Positions 1-7,937 are shown, numbered from the stretch's first letter. The stretch: DNA of 64,000 bases from Filimonas zeae (GCF_014641615.1 NZ_BMIB01000004.1:248001-312000), one strand, 5' to 3'. A program made the numbers and translations. The notes: generated by a model from the sequence alone, not told the origin.

Positions 1-2
1 AA

Positions 3-1259
3 GATCTGGATGAAGAAAAAGCCATCCGCCAGCATCAGTTTGCTTATTCGCTGCGCAACACGCATAAAAAGCTGCAACCTGCTTTAAACAGCTTTGACAT
101 TACCAACCTTAGCACCTTCGTAATTCAGCTATTTCACCAGGCCTTTGAGCAGAATGCCAACAGGCCGCTACCGGCAGAATGGGTACAGCAGCTGGATGCC
201 ATGGGTAAAGACATGGTTAGCTGCCCAAAATCTAAACTGCACACCTACCCTGCCACCGCACCACAATGCCCCTGGTGCTATTTTAAAGAACAGCAAGGCA
301 TTTTGTTTTTTCTGGATGGCACCACTCAGGTATCAGTACCGCTGATGGCCGATATACAGCAGTTTGTAAACGGGTTTAAACCTGAAAAGCTGGTACTGAA
401 TCAGCTGAGTACCAGCTATACCATTCCGCAGCATATTCATCCGCTTATTGAAAAGCAGTGGCACAGCTATCGCAAATGGCATCTGTACAGCTTACTGGCA
501 GCCCTGTTTACCACCCCGTTACTGGCGCTGTTTTACACTATCAATATTACTGCACTTATATGGGCAGCCACGCTGGCGCTGCTGTATTATGTATCGCCCT
601 GGCGGCGCAGATTAAAAGCAGAACTGGAAAAACGCAATGCTGATTTCCGCACAGAAACGGTACGGTTAAGCGGCCTGGTTAAAAGCCATAACGAACCCGC
701 GGAATTAAAACAGTATCAAAAAACAGCAACGCAGCTGGAAGGCGCTATCGAAACTTTTAAACAACTGCCTCTGCAATTTCAGGAGCGCAAAAAAGAACTG
801 GAAGAGCAGTTATATAACAAGCAGCTACTGTTTTTTCTGTGCGCCTTTGATATCAATAGCCATACCATACCCGGCATTGGCACCGCCAAAAAGCAACTGC
901 TGTACAATAATGGCGTACGCAATGCCGCAGATATTTCGCAGCTATACAGTATAAAAATAGCAGGAATTGGTCCTAAAAATCTGCAGCTGTTGTTCGATTG
1001 GCAAAGGCAAATGTCCGTTAACTTTACGTACAGGCCCAATTACGATCTGATAGGAAAAGAAACTGCCAAAGCAGCCGATGCCATACAGAAAGAAAAAGTG
1101 CAGCTGGAAACCGACATCAAAAAACACTATCAGGCATTACAGGCCGCTAAGTTGAACGTGATAGCCCGGCAGCAAGCACTGGAAGCCCAATACAACAAAC
1201 TGGTGCTTCAGGTAATGCAGGCCGATGTTAACTATACCGCCTTTAAAGAACTGATATGA
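3..1259 (+). CDS. C-terminal part of a protein kinase/helix-hairpin-helix protein (YegI/COG4248-like), cut by the window edge
   Basis: The frame is open from the first bases, so the N-terminus, where a kinase domain would sit, is outside the window; 418 residues are visible. Seen: an F..AF.....RP....W segment followed by a C-H-CPWC zinc-ribbon-like cluster (about bases 222-279), two hydrophobic segments (about 480-600), a charged coiled-coil-like stretch, and two helix-hairpin-helix motifs reading IPGIGTAKK and IAGIGPKN (about 865-1000), then a second helical stretch. This order is typical of proteins that join a Ser/Thr-kinase domain to helix-hairpin-helix motifs, the kinase member of the TerY-P signalling triad. 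The stop overlaps the next start as ATGA, so the two genes are probably translationally coupled. The kinase part itself is inferred from the family. Confidence 0.72.
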   Translation, partial: DLDEEKAIRQHQFAYSLRNTHKKLQPALNSFDITNLSTFVIQLFHQAFEQNANRPLPAEWVQQLDAMGKDMVSCPKSKLHTYPATAPQCPWCYFKEQQGILFFLDGTTQVSVPLMADIQQFVNGFKPEKLVLNQLSTSYTIPQHIHPLIEKQWHSYRKWHLYSLLAALFTTPLLALFYTINITALIWAATLALLYYVSPWRRRLKAELEKRNADFRTETVRLSGLVKSHNEPAELKQYQKTATQLEGAIETFKQLPLQFQERKKELEEQLYNKQLLFFLCAFDINSHTIPGIGTAKKQLLYNNGVRNAADISQLYSIKIAGIGPKNLQLLFDWQRQMSVNFTYRPNYDLIGKETAKAADAIQKEKVQLETDIKKHYQALQAAKLNVIARQQALEAQYNKLVLQVMQADVNYTAFKELI

Positions 1260-2212
1260 AAAAAACATCCCGGTTTAAAAAAGTACTACTCTGGAGCCTG
1301 CTACTTCTGTTTGTACTGGTTAACGTAATTGCCTTTTTCCATGCCCGCAAGTTTACCTGGTACACACCTGGCTTAACCGTACGCAGCAACTCTGCCGCAC
1401 ACTACACCTTATCACAGAAAATAAACATGCTGCTTACCGGCATTAACAATCCCCGCCCGGTAAACAAAACCAAACCCAACCAGCCTTACCAAACCATACG
1501 CCTGCAAAGCAATAAACAAATTGAATGCTGGTTAATGAAGGTGCCTGCCGCCAAAGGCACCATACTGTTATGCCACGGCTACGGTGGCGATAAATCAAAA
1601 ATGCTGGATAAGGCCTATGTGTTTTTACAGCTGGGCTACAACACCATGCTGGTTGATTTTATGGGCAGCGGCGGCTCAGAAGGCAATCAAACTACTATTG
1701 GTTATAAAGAAGCAGAAGAAGTACATACCTGTGTAACCTGGCTTTCGCAGCAGGGCGAAAAAAACATATTTGTATTCGGCACCTCTATGGGTGCTGCTGC
1801 CACCATGAAAGCCTTACAGGATTATCCCAACCTACCCGTTAAAGCCGCTATACTGGAATGCCCCTTCAGCACCATGCTGCAAACCGTAAAAAACCGGTTT
1901 GAAAACCAGCACATTCCCCCGGTTCCCATGGCCTGGCTGCTGGTATTCTGGGGTGGCGCGCAAAACGGCTTTAATGCGTTTAGCCACAACCCGGTTGAGT
2001 ATGCAGCACACATTACTACACCGGTATTATTGGTATGGGGCGAGAAAGATGACCGTGTAAAACGTCTTGAAAACGAAGCCATATTTGCGGCTTTTAAGGG
2101 CCCGAAACAACTGAAAACTTTTCCAGAAGCAGGGCATGATAATTATCTGATTAAGTATAAGGCGGAGTGGACAACCGCTATGAAAGATTATCTGGCGCAG
2201 ATTCGCCATTAA
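1256..2212 (+). CDS. Membrane-anchored alpha/beta hydrolase
   Basis: This 318-residue protein has an uncleaved-looking N-terminal membrane segment (residues about 8-27) and then a serine-hydrolase fold. The HGYGG oxyanion-loop motif is near residue 107, the nucleophile elbow is GTSMGA with Ser177, an acidic residue lies in GEKDD (265-266), and the histidine is in EAGHD (His294), giving a complete triad. The substrate cannot be read from sequence; relatives include YqkD/BAAT-like acyl hydrolases. It starts inside the stop codon of the kinase/HhH gene, so the two are probably one operon. It converges on the MtfA-like gene with a 4-bp 3' overlap. Confidence 0.82.
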   Translation: MKKTSRFKKVLLWSLLLLFVLVNVIAFFHARKFTWYTPGLTVRSNSAAHYTLSQKINMLLTGINNPRPVNKTKPNQPYQTIRLQSNKQIECWLMKVPAAKGTILLCHGYGGDKSKMLDKAYVFLQLGYNTMLVDFMGSGGSEGNQTTIGYKEAEEVHTCVTWLSQQGEKNIFVFGTSMGAAATMKALQDYPNLPVKAAILECPFSTMLQTVKNRFENQHIPPVPMAWLLVFWGGAQNGFNAFSHNPVEYAAHITTPVLLVWGEKDDRVKRLENEAIFAAFKGPKQLKTFPEAGHDNYLIKYKAEWTTAMKDYLAQIRH

Positions 2213-2994
2213 GCGATTAACGGGTTCTGATGAAATATTTTAGTAAGCAATTCAAATAACTCCGGATGCTTTTTCTGTAACAGATCGGGCCGTTTAAAAA
2301 AGTATTCCGAGGTAACTGCTAAAAATTCTGCTTCATTGGTAGCGCCGTAAATATCAATGTCCGACTTTCCTTTTTTCATCTCCTCAATGGTACGGTGCAT
2401 CAGTTGCAGCCAGGGCAGCGCATACTGTTTACCAATCAAATATTCCGGCAGGCCATCGGTAGCACCATCAGCTTTATCCAGCAAATGCACAAACTCGTGA
2501 ATACCGGTTTGGTTTTTACTGGTTTCCACTTCAAAGCCTTCATACAAAGCCGGGCGTGACAATATCATCACATTCTGCATAGCACCATTGCCCACCATAC
2601 CCATTACCGGCCGGTCTTGTCCTTCTGTTTCAAACTGCTCATTAAACAAATCTTTATACAGTAACACATCTGTAAGGTTGTGATAATGCCAGTCAGGAAA
2701 ACCGAATATCGGAATTACCGCACTGCTGGCCACCAGCACCCTGTCCACATCATCCACCATTACCCCTACCCCATCAACACGAACATGATTCAGGAAGTAC
2801 CGCACTTTATCTGCAAACACCGGCTTTTTATCAGCAGGCAGTTCGCGGTAATAAGTAACATGCTGCTCCAGCAAATTCAGATAACCATCCGGCAAGGGAG
2901 CGGCGGCTTCTACCGCCTTCTGCTTTTTAAAACGAAATACAATGAATAATATAACGGCTGCAATGGCCAGTAACATCAATAATTCTGTGGACAT
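2209..2994 (-). CDS. mtfA: MtfA-like zinc metallopeptidase (M90 family)
   Basis: The 261-residue product carries the MtfA signature: a zinc-binding HEFVH at residues 166-170 followed by LLD, and a second glutamate in AEFLAVTSEYFF (about residue 223) that fits the third zinc ligand of the family. A single membrane segment lies at residues about 5-20, so the enzyme is probably tethered to the inner membrane. In enterobacteria MtfA is a cytosolic peptidase that binds the glucose repressor Mlc; no Mlc is visible here, so only the peptidase role carries over. The ATG at 2994 is preferred over an upstream in-frame TTG because it sits just before the membrane segment. The gene stands alone, convergent with the hydrolase. 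Confidence 0.85.
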   Translation of the reverse strand: MSTELLMLLAIAAVILFIVFRFKKQKAVEAAAPLPDGYLNLLEQHVTYYRELPADKKPVFADKVRYFLNHVRVDGVGVMVDDVDRVLVASSAVIPIFGFPDWHYHNLTDVLLYKDLFNEQFETEGQDRPVMGMVGNGAMQNVMILSRPALYEGFEVETSKNQTGIHEFVHLLDKADGATDGLPEYLIGKQYALPWLQLMHRTIEEMKKGKSDIDIYGATNEAEFLAVTSEYFFKRPDLLQKKHPELFELLTKIFHQNPLIA

Positions 2995-3535
2995 ATTGCT
3001 ATTCAAAATCTTTTAAAACGCCTACAATAGTACTAATGTAGAACATTTATGTATCATCAATAGCAGCTGCGGAATAGTATGGCGCCGGCCAACGTTCTAT
3101 CTGTTCACATCTCATCTTCGTTATTCAACACTGAATAAAATGAACCGGCAGCATTTTATCGTTTTAGATATCTTCGTCACCTGATGAAGGATAGGAACAA
3201 AGATTGTTTCAATGGCAACAAATAAAAGTTATTTCAAACTGGATGATGTGGGACAGGCGGGAGTAACAATCTGGCGCGTACCCAGGCCTGACTCTAAAAA
3301 CTGTTCATTTCTGATTGCCTGAAATAATATCCGGAAGAGCTACACCACCTTATAGAGGCCTGCTGGCTTATACGATGAACAGAAATTCCTGCGTGGGAAG
3401 ACCAATAGATGAACAAAATAATGCAATAACACGCTCAATACCCGGCAAAAAGCCTCTTTTCATACTTTACACTGCAAATCAGCTCTTTACAAATGATTCC
3501 GGGATTTCGGGAAGCACTTCTGAATCTTTCCATGC
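2995..3535. other. Gene-poor stretch upstream of the repeat array
   Basis: About 540 bases without a convincing gene. Short open frames here have no recognisable domain. An open frame from 3315 runs into the repeat array and becomes a low-complexity translation, so it is not accepted as a gene. The promoter of the MtfA-like gene should lie near 3000-3060, but I see no clear -7 box. Confidence 0.6.
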
Positions 3536-3558
3536 ACTTCCTGACTTAGTCAGGAAGT
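3536..3558. repeat. Perfect 10-bp inverted repeat at the left edge of the 21-bp array
   Basis: ACTTCCTGAC at 3536-3545 is the exact reverse complement of GTCAGGAAGT at 3549-3558, separated by TTA. The right arm is the start of the first 21-bp unit, so one inverted half-unit faces the array. A hairpin is possible in DNA or RNA. Confidence 0.85.
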
Positions 3559-3821
3559 TTCGCGACTCAGTCAGGAAACTTCCCGGTTGCGTCGGGAAGT
3601 TTCGCGGTTCAATCAGGAAGCTTCGCGGTTGAGTCGGGAAGTTTCGCGGTTCCGTCAGGAAGTTTCGCGGTTTAGTCAGGAAGGTTCCTGACCCAATCAG
3701 GAATATTCGCGGTTGTACCTCGAAGGTTCGCGATCGAATCCGGAAGTTTCGCGGTTCTGTCAGGAAGCTTCCGGATTCGATCAGGAAAGTGCCGGACTGA
3801 GTCAGGAAGTCTTTCGGAGAT
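3549..3821. repeat. Tandem array of 13 degenerate 21-bp units
   Basis: Thirteen consecutive 21-bp units can be laid out without a gap. Their consensus is close to GTCAGGAAGTTTCGCGGTT plus two variable bases. Units differ at several positions, but the period never slips. Because 21 is a multiple of three and the consensus has no stop, open frames pass through on both strands. The minus-strand reading would give heptads like NFLTEPR, the plus-strand reading heptads like VRKFRGS. Nothing in front of these frames looks like a start region, so I treat the array as non-coding or a decayed repeat. Units 2 and 3 also form an 11-bp inverted repeat (3575-3585 with 3593-3603). Confidence 0.85.
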
Positions 3822-3822
3822 T

Positions 3823-3975
3823 TCAAAAGTGCTGTACAATGATTAGGAATGGCCAGCCAAACATTCCAAAGTTCCCTCCCGGTATAAAAGCAGTCAGTTC
3901 CAATATTTCAGCATCAATCACAACAAAAAGAGCAGTGAGGGCCAATGCAGCTATCGCCGTAAACCGGGAAGCTAT
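3823..3975 (-). pseudogene. Possible remnant of a small membrane-protein gene
   Basis: A 50-codon minus-strand frame reads as one strongly hydrophobic helix (ALALTALFVVI), then ELTAFIPGG and GMFGWPFLII before a stop that abuts the repeat array. The frame is preceded directly by TGA and has no ATG in a sensible place. It may be the 3' end of a decayed gene or a chance open frame. I do not recognise a family. Confidence 0.25.
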
Positions 3976-4176
3976 TCAGATACATTCATAATAACAATAG
4001 GAGAATAAAGCAGAAGGTAGGAGCATTACAAACGATGCTCCGGGCGTTGCAAAGTTGCTTTGCGAAAGTTTTGCATACCGCCGTGGGAGCAAAATAGTAG
4101 CCGGAGGAAGGTAAGCATCTGTACGGAACGCTCCATTACTTCCCAGAATAGAATAACCGGTTGATGCGTGCAGCCC
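3976..4176. other. Intergenic stretch with a short inverted repeat
   Basis: No gene is seen. GAGCAT (4021-4026) and ATGCTC (4035-4040) can pair downstream of the Cys/Gly-rich gene, but lack a T-tract. A minus-strand frame over 4026-4376 is the alternative reading of the Gly/Cys codons of the neighbouring gene. Confidence 0.5.
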
Positions 4177-5001
4177 TTAGTCTCCTCCGCAACCACCACC
4201 ACATCCACTGCAGCCTCCACCGCTGCAACCACTACTACAGCCATCTCCGCCGCTGCTGCAACCATCTCCATGTCCGCCGCAGCCATCATGGCCATGTGAA
4301 GAACCGCACCCATCTGCAGAAATACCCACACAACCGCCTCCGCAACCACTGCCACCACTGCTGCCGTTGCTACCATCCTGTTTATTCAGGGTTCGCAGCA
4401 ATACTATGACCAGAAACACCAGGCCTATTCCCACAAAAAAAGCGGATGAATCATCCGCTTTCACAAATATCCCGATAATAATCAGGCCCACTAACATTAC
4501 CAGGAAGGTTTCCTTGCTCAGTCTGGCCTTTTTAATCAGCCAGTAGTCCTTTCGGTTAATGCGCTGAAAGCGGTTTTTCTGAAAGCGTTCTTCATTAGTC
4601 ACCCAAATGTCGGCGGGTGGCTGCTCGCTGAAAGTGTCGTAGTAAATGTCTTTCAGCAGTGTGTACATGCCATCAAACTTTTCCGCTTCTGCTTCGCCTC
4701 TGGTGGGGCCATGGTGCAACTCGCGCTGCAGCACGTTTTTGCATAAATCATCCCAGTACGATCGGGTGTACACCAGGTGCAGGTGCCATGCCTGGTCTAC
4801 GGCATCGGAAGGGGTAACGGGTGTGGCGCTGATGCAGCACAGAAAAAGAAAGCGTTTGTACTCTTCCATTACACGCAGGGTGTAGGTACGGTTCCATCCG
4901 TTTTCTGCTGCCAACCGGTGAGAGAAGGTAAAAGCAGCGTTAGGGTCGTCCAGCTGAAAAGCCTGTAAGCGATTCCATAATTGTAATCCGGCTTCAGTCA
5001 T
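4177..5001 (-). CDS. Glycine-rich-domain (GRDP-like) membrane protein with a Cys/Gly-rich tail
   Basis: This 274-residue protein has three parts. Residues about 1-150 include DQAWHLHL, the W-H-H motif of the glycine-rich-domain-protein-like (GRDP/DUF1399) family. Two adjacent hydrophobic segments (about residues 165-205) suggest membrane insertion. The last 60 residues are almost only Gly, Cys and Ser, with ten cysteines and three histidines. Such a tail may bind metal or cross-link, but no function is established. It resembles the Cys-rich ends of TIGR04222-type membrane proteins, though the N-terminus differs. It is a single gene with no clear operon partner. Confidence 0.7.
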   Translation of the reverse strand: MTEAGLQLWNRLQAFQLDDPNAAFTFSHRLAAENGWNRTYTLRVMEEYKRFLFLCCISATPVTPSDAVDQAWHLHLVYTRSYWDDLCKNVLQRELHHGPTRGEAEAEKFDGMYTLLKDIYYDTFSEQPPADIWVTNEERFQKNRFQRINRKDYWLIKKARLSKETFLVMLVGLIIIGIFVKADDSSAFFVGIGLVFLVIVLLRTLNKQDGSNGSSGGSGCGGGCVGISADGCGSSHGHDGCGGHGDGCSSGGDGCSSGCSGGGCSGCGGGCGGD

Positions 5002-5049
5002 ATATTAAAGGTTTGGTGACTATCAGCATGTGTGTGTTTGCTATGCCTG

Positions 5050-5403
5050 CTAAAAACAATGCTGCTCCGTTTGCTTTTCATCGCGGGGCCATAGAAAGGC
5101 GCTCTTCTGCCTTTTCCATCCCAGCTTTTCGTAAAAAGCATCTTTACCAGGTGCGGCGGTAAGGGTAATAAAACTATACCCCACCATCTTATCTTTTAAA
5201 TACTCCACCACCTGTGTGCCCAGGCCTTTGCCTTGTTGGTTAGGATGTACTGCCACGTCTACTATTAATCCGTAATAATTATCATCATCCACCGTGCGGC
5301 CGAGGGCTACAATGTTGTTGAATTGTTTCAGAAAAATAACGTGTGAGCTTTTTTCGAAGGCGGCCTTTATTTTCTCAGGCTCTCTGTAAGGCCATCCTAC
5401 CAT
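5050..5403 (-). CDS. GNAT-family N-acetyltransferase, start uncertain
   Basis: The 117-residue reading from the first ATG contains the acetyl-CoA-binding segment of the GNAT fold (VAVHPNQQGKGLGTQVV, a Q-x-x-G-x-G loop) and the usual C-terminal YEKLGW element. Relatives normally start some 15-20 residues earlier. Here the frame continues upstream to a TAA at 5482-5484 and encodes a plausible first helix (IQWEEITLLF), but it has no ATG, GTG or TTG there. An ATT at 5461-5463 would give 137 residues. So either a rare start is used, or the original start was lost. Substrate unknown. Confidence 0.75.
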   Translation of the reverse strand: MVGWPYREPEKIKAAFEKSSHVIFLKQFNNIVALGRTVDDDNYYGLIVDVAVHPNQQGKGLGTQVVEYLKDKMVGYSFITLTAAPGKDAFYEKLGWKRQKSAFLWPRDEKQTEQHCF

Positions 5404-5602
5404 TTGAAACAGGAGGGTTATTTCTTCCCATTGAATACCTGTGCAGTTGTATTGAGCAGTAATGTTGTGCAGTGGTTCTGTTTATTTTACTGAGCTAAAG
5501 CTAGTGAAATTTCACATGTAATAGTTTAAATAATTGTTACCGAAAAAGATGCCAGTAAACTAAATATTGTTCCTTTGCAATAAACAACCCAACACCTAAC
5601 CC

Positions 5603-6377
5603 ATGCGAGTATTATTAAAGCCTGCTGTTGCACTTTTGTGTATAGCAGCCGTTCTTTCCAGCTGTATCAAAACCGCAAATGACGATTTGGTAAACTGCGA
5701 ATCTGTACAAGCCCTGCGCATTAAAGGTGCCAGAACCCAGTATTACAAGGGTGATTCTATTGCACTGTCTGTAGCCAATATACCCGGCGTTTACTATATG
5801 TGGGGCCGTATGGATGGTGGCAATACCATGTCTTATGCCTCTTCGTTAGTTATTCACCCGTGCGACAAAACAGATCAGGGCTGGTATTATATGATAGCCA
5901 GCAATCCGGACTGCACCACACGCAGAGATAGTGTATACGTCGCAGTAGCCAATAAGCTTACAGAAGCCCCCTGTTCCCCTGCCAACAATGCAGTCAGTTT
6001 TTCTGCTCTCCCCAACATCAGTTTTACTTCCGCCACCTTGGGGGTACGATGCTGTCTGGAACCGTATGGAGCTGCGTGGTTATGGCGGCCGGGGCTATCC
6101 TGACATCACTATTTATTTCCACTATTTCTGGAACGGCCAGGAACCTGAAGATGGTGAATACAGTATGGAGCAGGTTACTTATAGCGGTAGCGATGTTTAC
6201 ACCGCGGCTGTTTCCTCTTTGTTTGAGGGTATTAACTACAGCGCCGGTTCCGGTAAATTATATGTAAAGCACGTGAATGGCAAACTACAGGTTGCCTTTT
6301 GCAGTCTTTCCTTATCGGGTAGTAATGGCAGCTTCTCCGGTACCACTACGGCTCAGGGTAAGATTACTGCACCATAG
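5603..6377 (+). pseudogene. Lipoprotein gene split by a frameshift in a G5 run
   Basis: The first frame starts with a lipoprotein signal (lipobox LSSC, Cys21) and reads well as far as FTSATLG. At the run of five G at 6040-6044 it passes into a nonsense tail ending at 6103. The frame one base over continues as GYDAVWNRMELRGYGG through to the stop at 6377. Removing one G joins the two halves into one 257-residue protein with no other defect. The mature part looks like a secreted beta-rich protein of unknown function. The cause is either a true frameshift (possibly phase variation) or a homopolymer sequencing error. Confidence 0.72.
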
Positions 6378-6448
6378 CTTAACAGGCAACAGACTTGTTT
6401 GCCAAGCAAGCAAGCTGTTGCATTGCTTTCTACTATTAATTGATACGC

Positions 6449-7123
6449 ATGTTTACAAAAGAACTGTTAGTTATGCTCAGCGTTATGGTCTGCTGCCTGG
6501 CAGCCTGCAACAGCAAACCTGCAAACACTGCCACAGCAGCACCCGATAGTATAGCAAAACAACCAGACACTTATGCTCAACCTGAGCGGGTTGCTTTTTT
6601 AGAAGATCCATTCAAGGATATTAATCGCTTTGATATTGCCGTAGGCAATGATTTTATCGACAGCGTTTACCAGGCATATGCAACCGGTACAGATACTACC
6701 AGCGAACGCGACCTTTGCCTGGGAGATGCCTGCACCTCTTATCTCACGATTGAAAACAGCAATGAGAACACCACGCTGTATATGGCAAAAACTAACTGTT
6801 ATGAATACGGCTTTGGTAACGACCAGTTTCTGCTAAAGAATGATTCCCTGTACTTCACCCGCCGCTTTAATGTGAATGTAGAGGAATACCCTACAGCACA
6901 AACTGATACCAAATGGCGTATTGAAGAAACCGTACACTGGTTTAACGGAGATAGCGTAACCCGCTATATAAGAACCACCTTTACCAGAAAACTGGATGGC
7001 TTCGATTTTACACTTAAAAACGTTACACCTGTATTAACACCTGCCGATACCAGTGCGTATGCAAATGATGTGGAACATTTAAAGCAAATACTGACGTTGA
7101 AAGAAAAGATTGCGGCGGATTGA
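6449..7123 (+). CDS. Lipoprotein of unknown function
   Basis: The 224-residue product has a lipoprotein signal peptide ending in the lipobox LAAC (Cys20) and then a Thr/Ala/Pro-rich linker. The ATG at 6449 is chosen over an in-frame TTG nine bases upstream because it directly precedes the signal peptide. The mature part has two cysteines in CLGDAC and no domain I recognise. It lies 70 bases downstream of the frameshifted lipoprotein on the same strand, so the two may be cotranscribed. Confidence 0.7.
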   Translation: MFTKELLVMLSVMVCCLAACNSKPANTATAAPDSIAKQPDTYAQPERVAFLEDPFKDINRFDIAVGNDFIDSVYQAYATGTDTTSERDLCLGDACTSYLTIENSNENTTLYMAKTNCYEYGFGNDQFLLKNDSLYFTRRFNVNVEEYPTAQTDTKWRIEETVHWFNGDSVTRYIRTTFTRKLDGFDFTLKNVTPVLTPADTSAYANDVEHLKQILTLKEKIAAD

Positions 7124-7167
7124 GATATTGTAAAAGCTACTATCGGTAATAATAGTACCGAAATAAA

Positions 7168-7196
7168 AAAAGGAGCCATTTTAATATAGCTCCTTT
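7168..7196 (-). terminator. Hairpin terminator of the DUF6934 gene pair
   Basis: AAAGGAGC (7169-7176) pairs with GCTCCTTT (7189-7196). Read on the minus strand, the stem is followed by seven T, which suits the end of the operon that stops at 7221. It could also weakly stop transcription from the plus strand. Confidence 0.6.
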
Positions 7197-7220
7197 AATA
7201 AGATTAAAATATTGGAAATA

Positions 7221-7379
7221 TTACGAATTTACAATTTTCACCTTTTTAAGGTATTCCCGGGCGCGTTCAACTTTCTCAGGAAACAGCACCCTATCCTTTA
7301 GCTTTAATGCTACTAAAGACAAAAGGCCAACTTCAGACACCTTTACCAAACCATCAGTTTTTGTTTCTTTAGCTTTCAT
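7221..7379 (-). CDS. Small protein of 52 residues downstream of a DUF6934-type gene
   Basis: An ATG-initiated frame reads MKAKETKTDGLVKVSE and ends in a basic amphipathic stretch (VERAREYLKKVKIV). It starts nine bases after the stop of the preceding DUF6934-type gene and ends just before a terminator hairpin, so it has the layout of the second gene of a two-gene operon. I know of no domain for it. The position and length recall small partner genes of toxin-antitoxin-like pairs, but that is inference. Confidence 0.55.
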   Translation of the reverse strand: MKAKETKTDGLVKVSEVGLLSLVALKLKDRVLFPEKVERAREYLKKVKIVNS

Positions 7380-7388
7380 ACTGTAAAA

Positions 7389-7937
7389 TTATGCTTTTTT
7401 CGATAACAGAAGCACCACATCATATTTCCGAAATGGTACGTAAGGCTCCATTGTAGCTTGCTTACCAGTTCTAAAACCACCGAAAAACTGGTAATCAGTA
7501 GATAACAATTCGAAATTTTTATTCACATATCCCTGATAAACACTTATTCGTCTATTATAATTTTTACATCTGCTGCCGCACCTTTTTACACACACAAGCC
7601 TGCATTGCTCAATAAAATCCGCCCCCCCATCACTTCCTTGTACCATTAACATTGCCGATTTATAGCTTTCGAAAAAGATCGGAATACAGTTCAACACCGT
7701 ATTAAACACCTTATAAGCATCCCCATTATTGGTATATACACTATCTGTAACAGTATCACTTTCTAAATCATAATCTCCAAATCCAAGATTATAAATATCC
7801 CTGCCATCCAGCTTTTGTACGAAAGAAAATTCCACCGCTTTGATAACATCCCTTTCTCCCTTGCTAATAAAGAAAAACTCAAGACCATTGTAAGATTTTC
7901 GTTCCTGACATTCGTAGCCACTTGCTGGATTATTCAT
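7389..7937 (-). CDS. DUF6934-like protein
   Basis: The 182-residue reading starts at MNNPASGYE. It matches what I recall of the Bacteroidetes family DUF6934: an F-F-I-S-x-G opening, a VIKAVEFSF strand, YNLGFGDYD, NNGDAYKVFNTV, then a VQGSDGG turn followed by an R-x-x-x-Y-Q-like segment. An in-frame upstream start (7976) would add 13 residues unlike the family start and is not preferred. Function is unknown. The gene is followed directly by the 52-residue gene. Family assignment is from memory of the pattern, so moderately sure. Confidence 0.65.
   Translation of the reverse strand: MNNPASGYECQERKSYNGLEFFFISKGERDVIKAVEFSFVQKLDGRDIYNLGFGDYDLESDTVTDSVYTNNGDAYKVFNTVLNCIPIFFESYKSAMLMVQGSDGGADFIEQCRLVCVKRCGSRCKNYNRRISVYQGYVNKNFELLSTDYQFFGGFRTGKQATMEPYVPFRKYDVVLLLSKKA

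Noticed and set aside
3549..3821. CRISPR array
   Set aside because: The 21-bp units follow one another directly with no unique spacers, and no cas gene is near.
3479..3826. Low-complexity open frame (115 residues, minus strand) over the 21-bp array
   Set aside because: It begins at a TTG, has only heptads generated by the repeats, and an equally open frame exists on the other strand.
4026..4376. Second gene under the Cys/Gly-rich gene
   Set aside because: Its Ala/Val/Met-rich reading is the frame shadow of Gly and Cys codons in the 4177-5001 gene.
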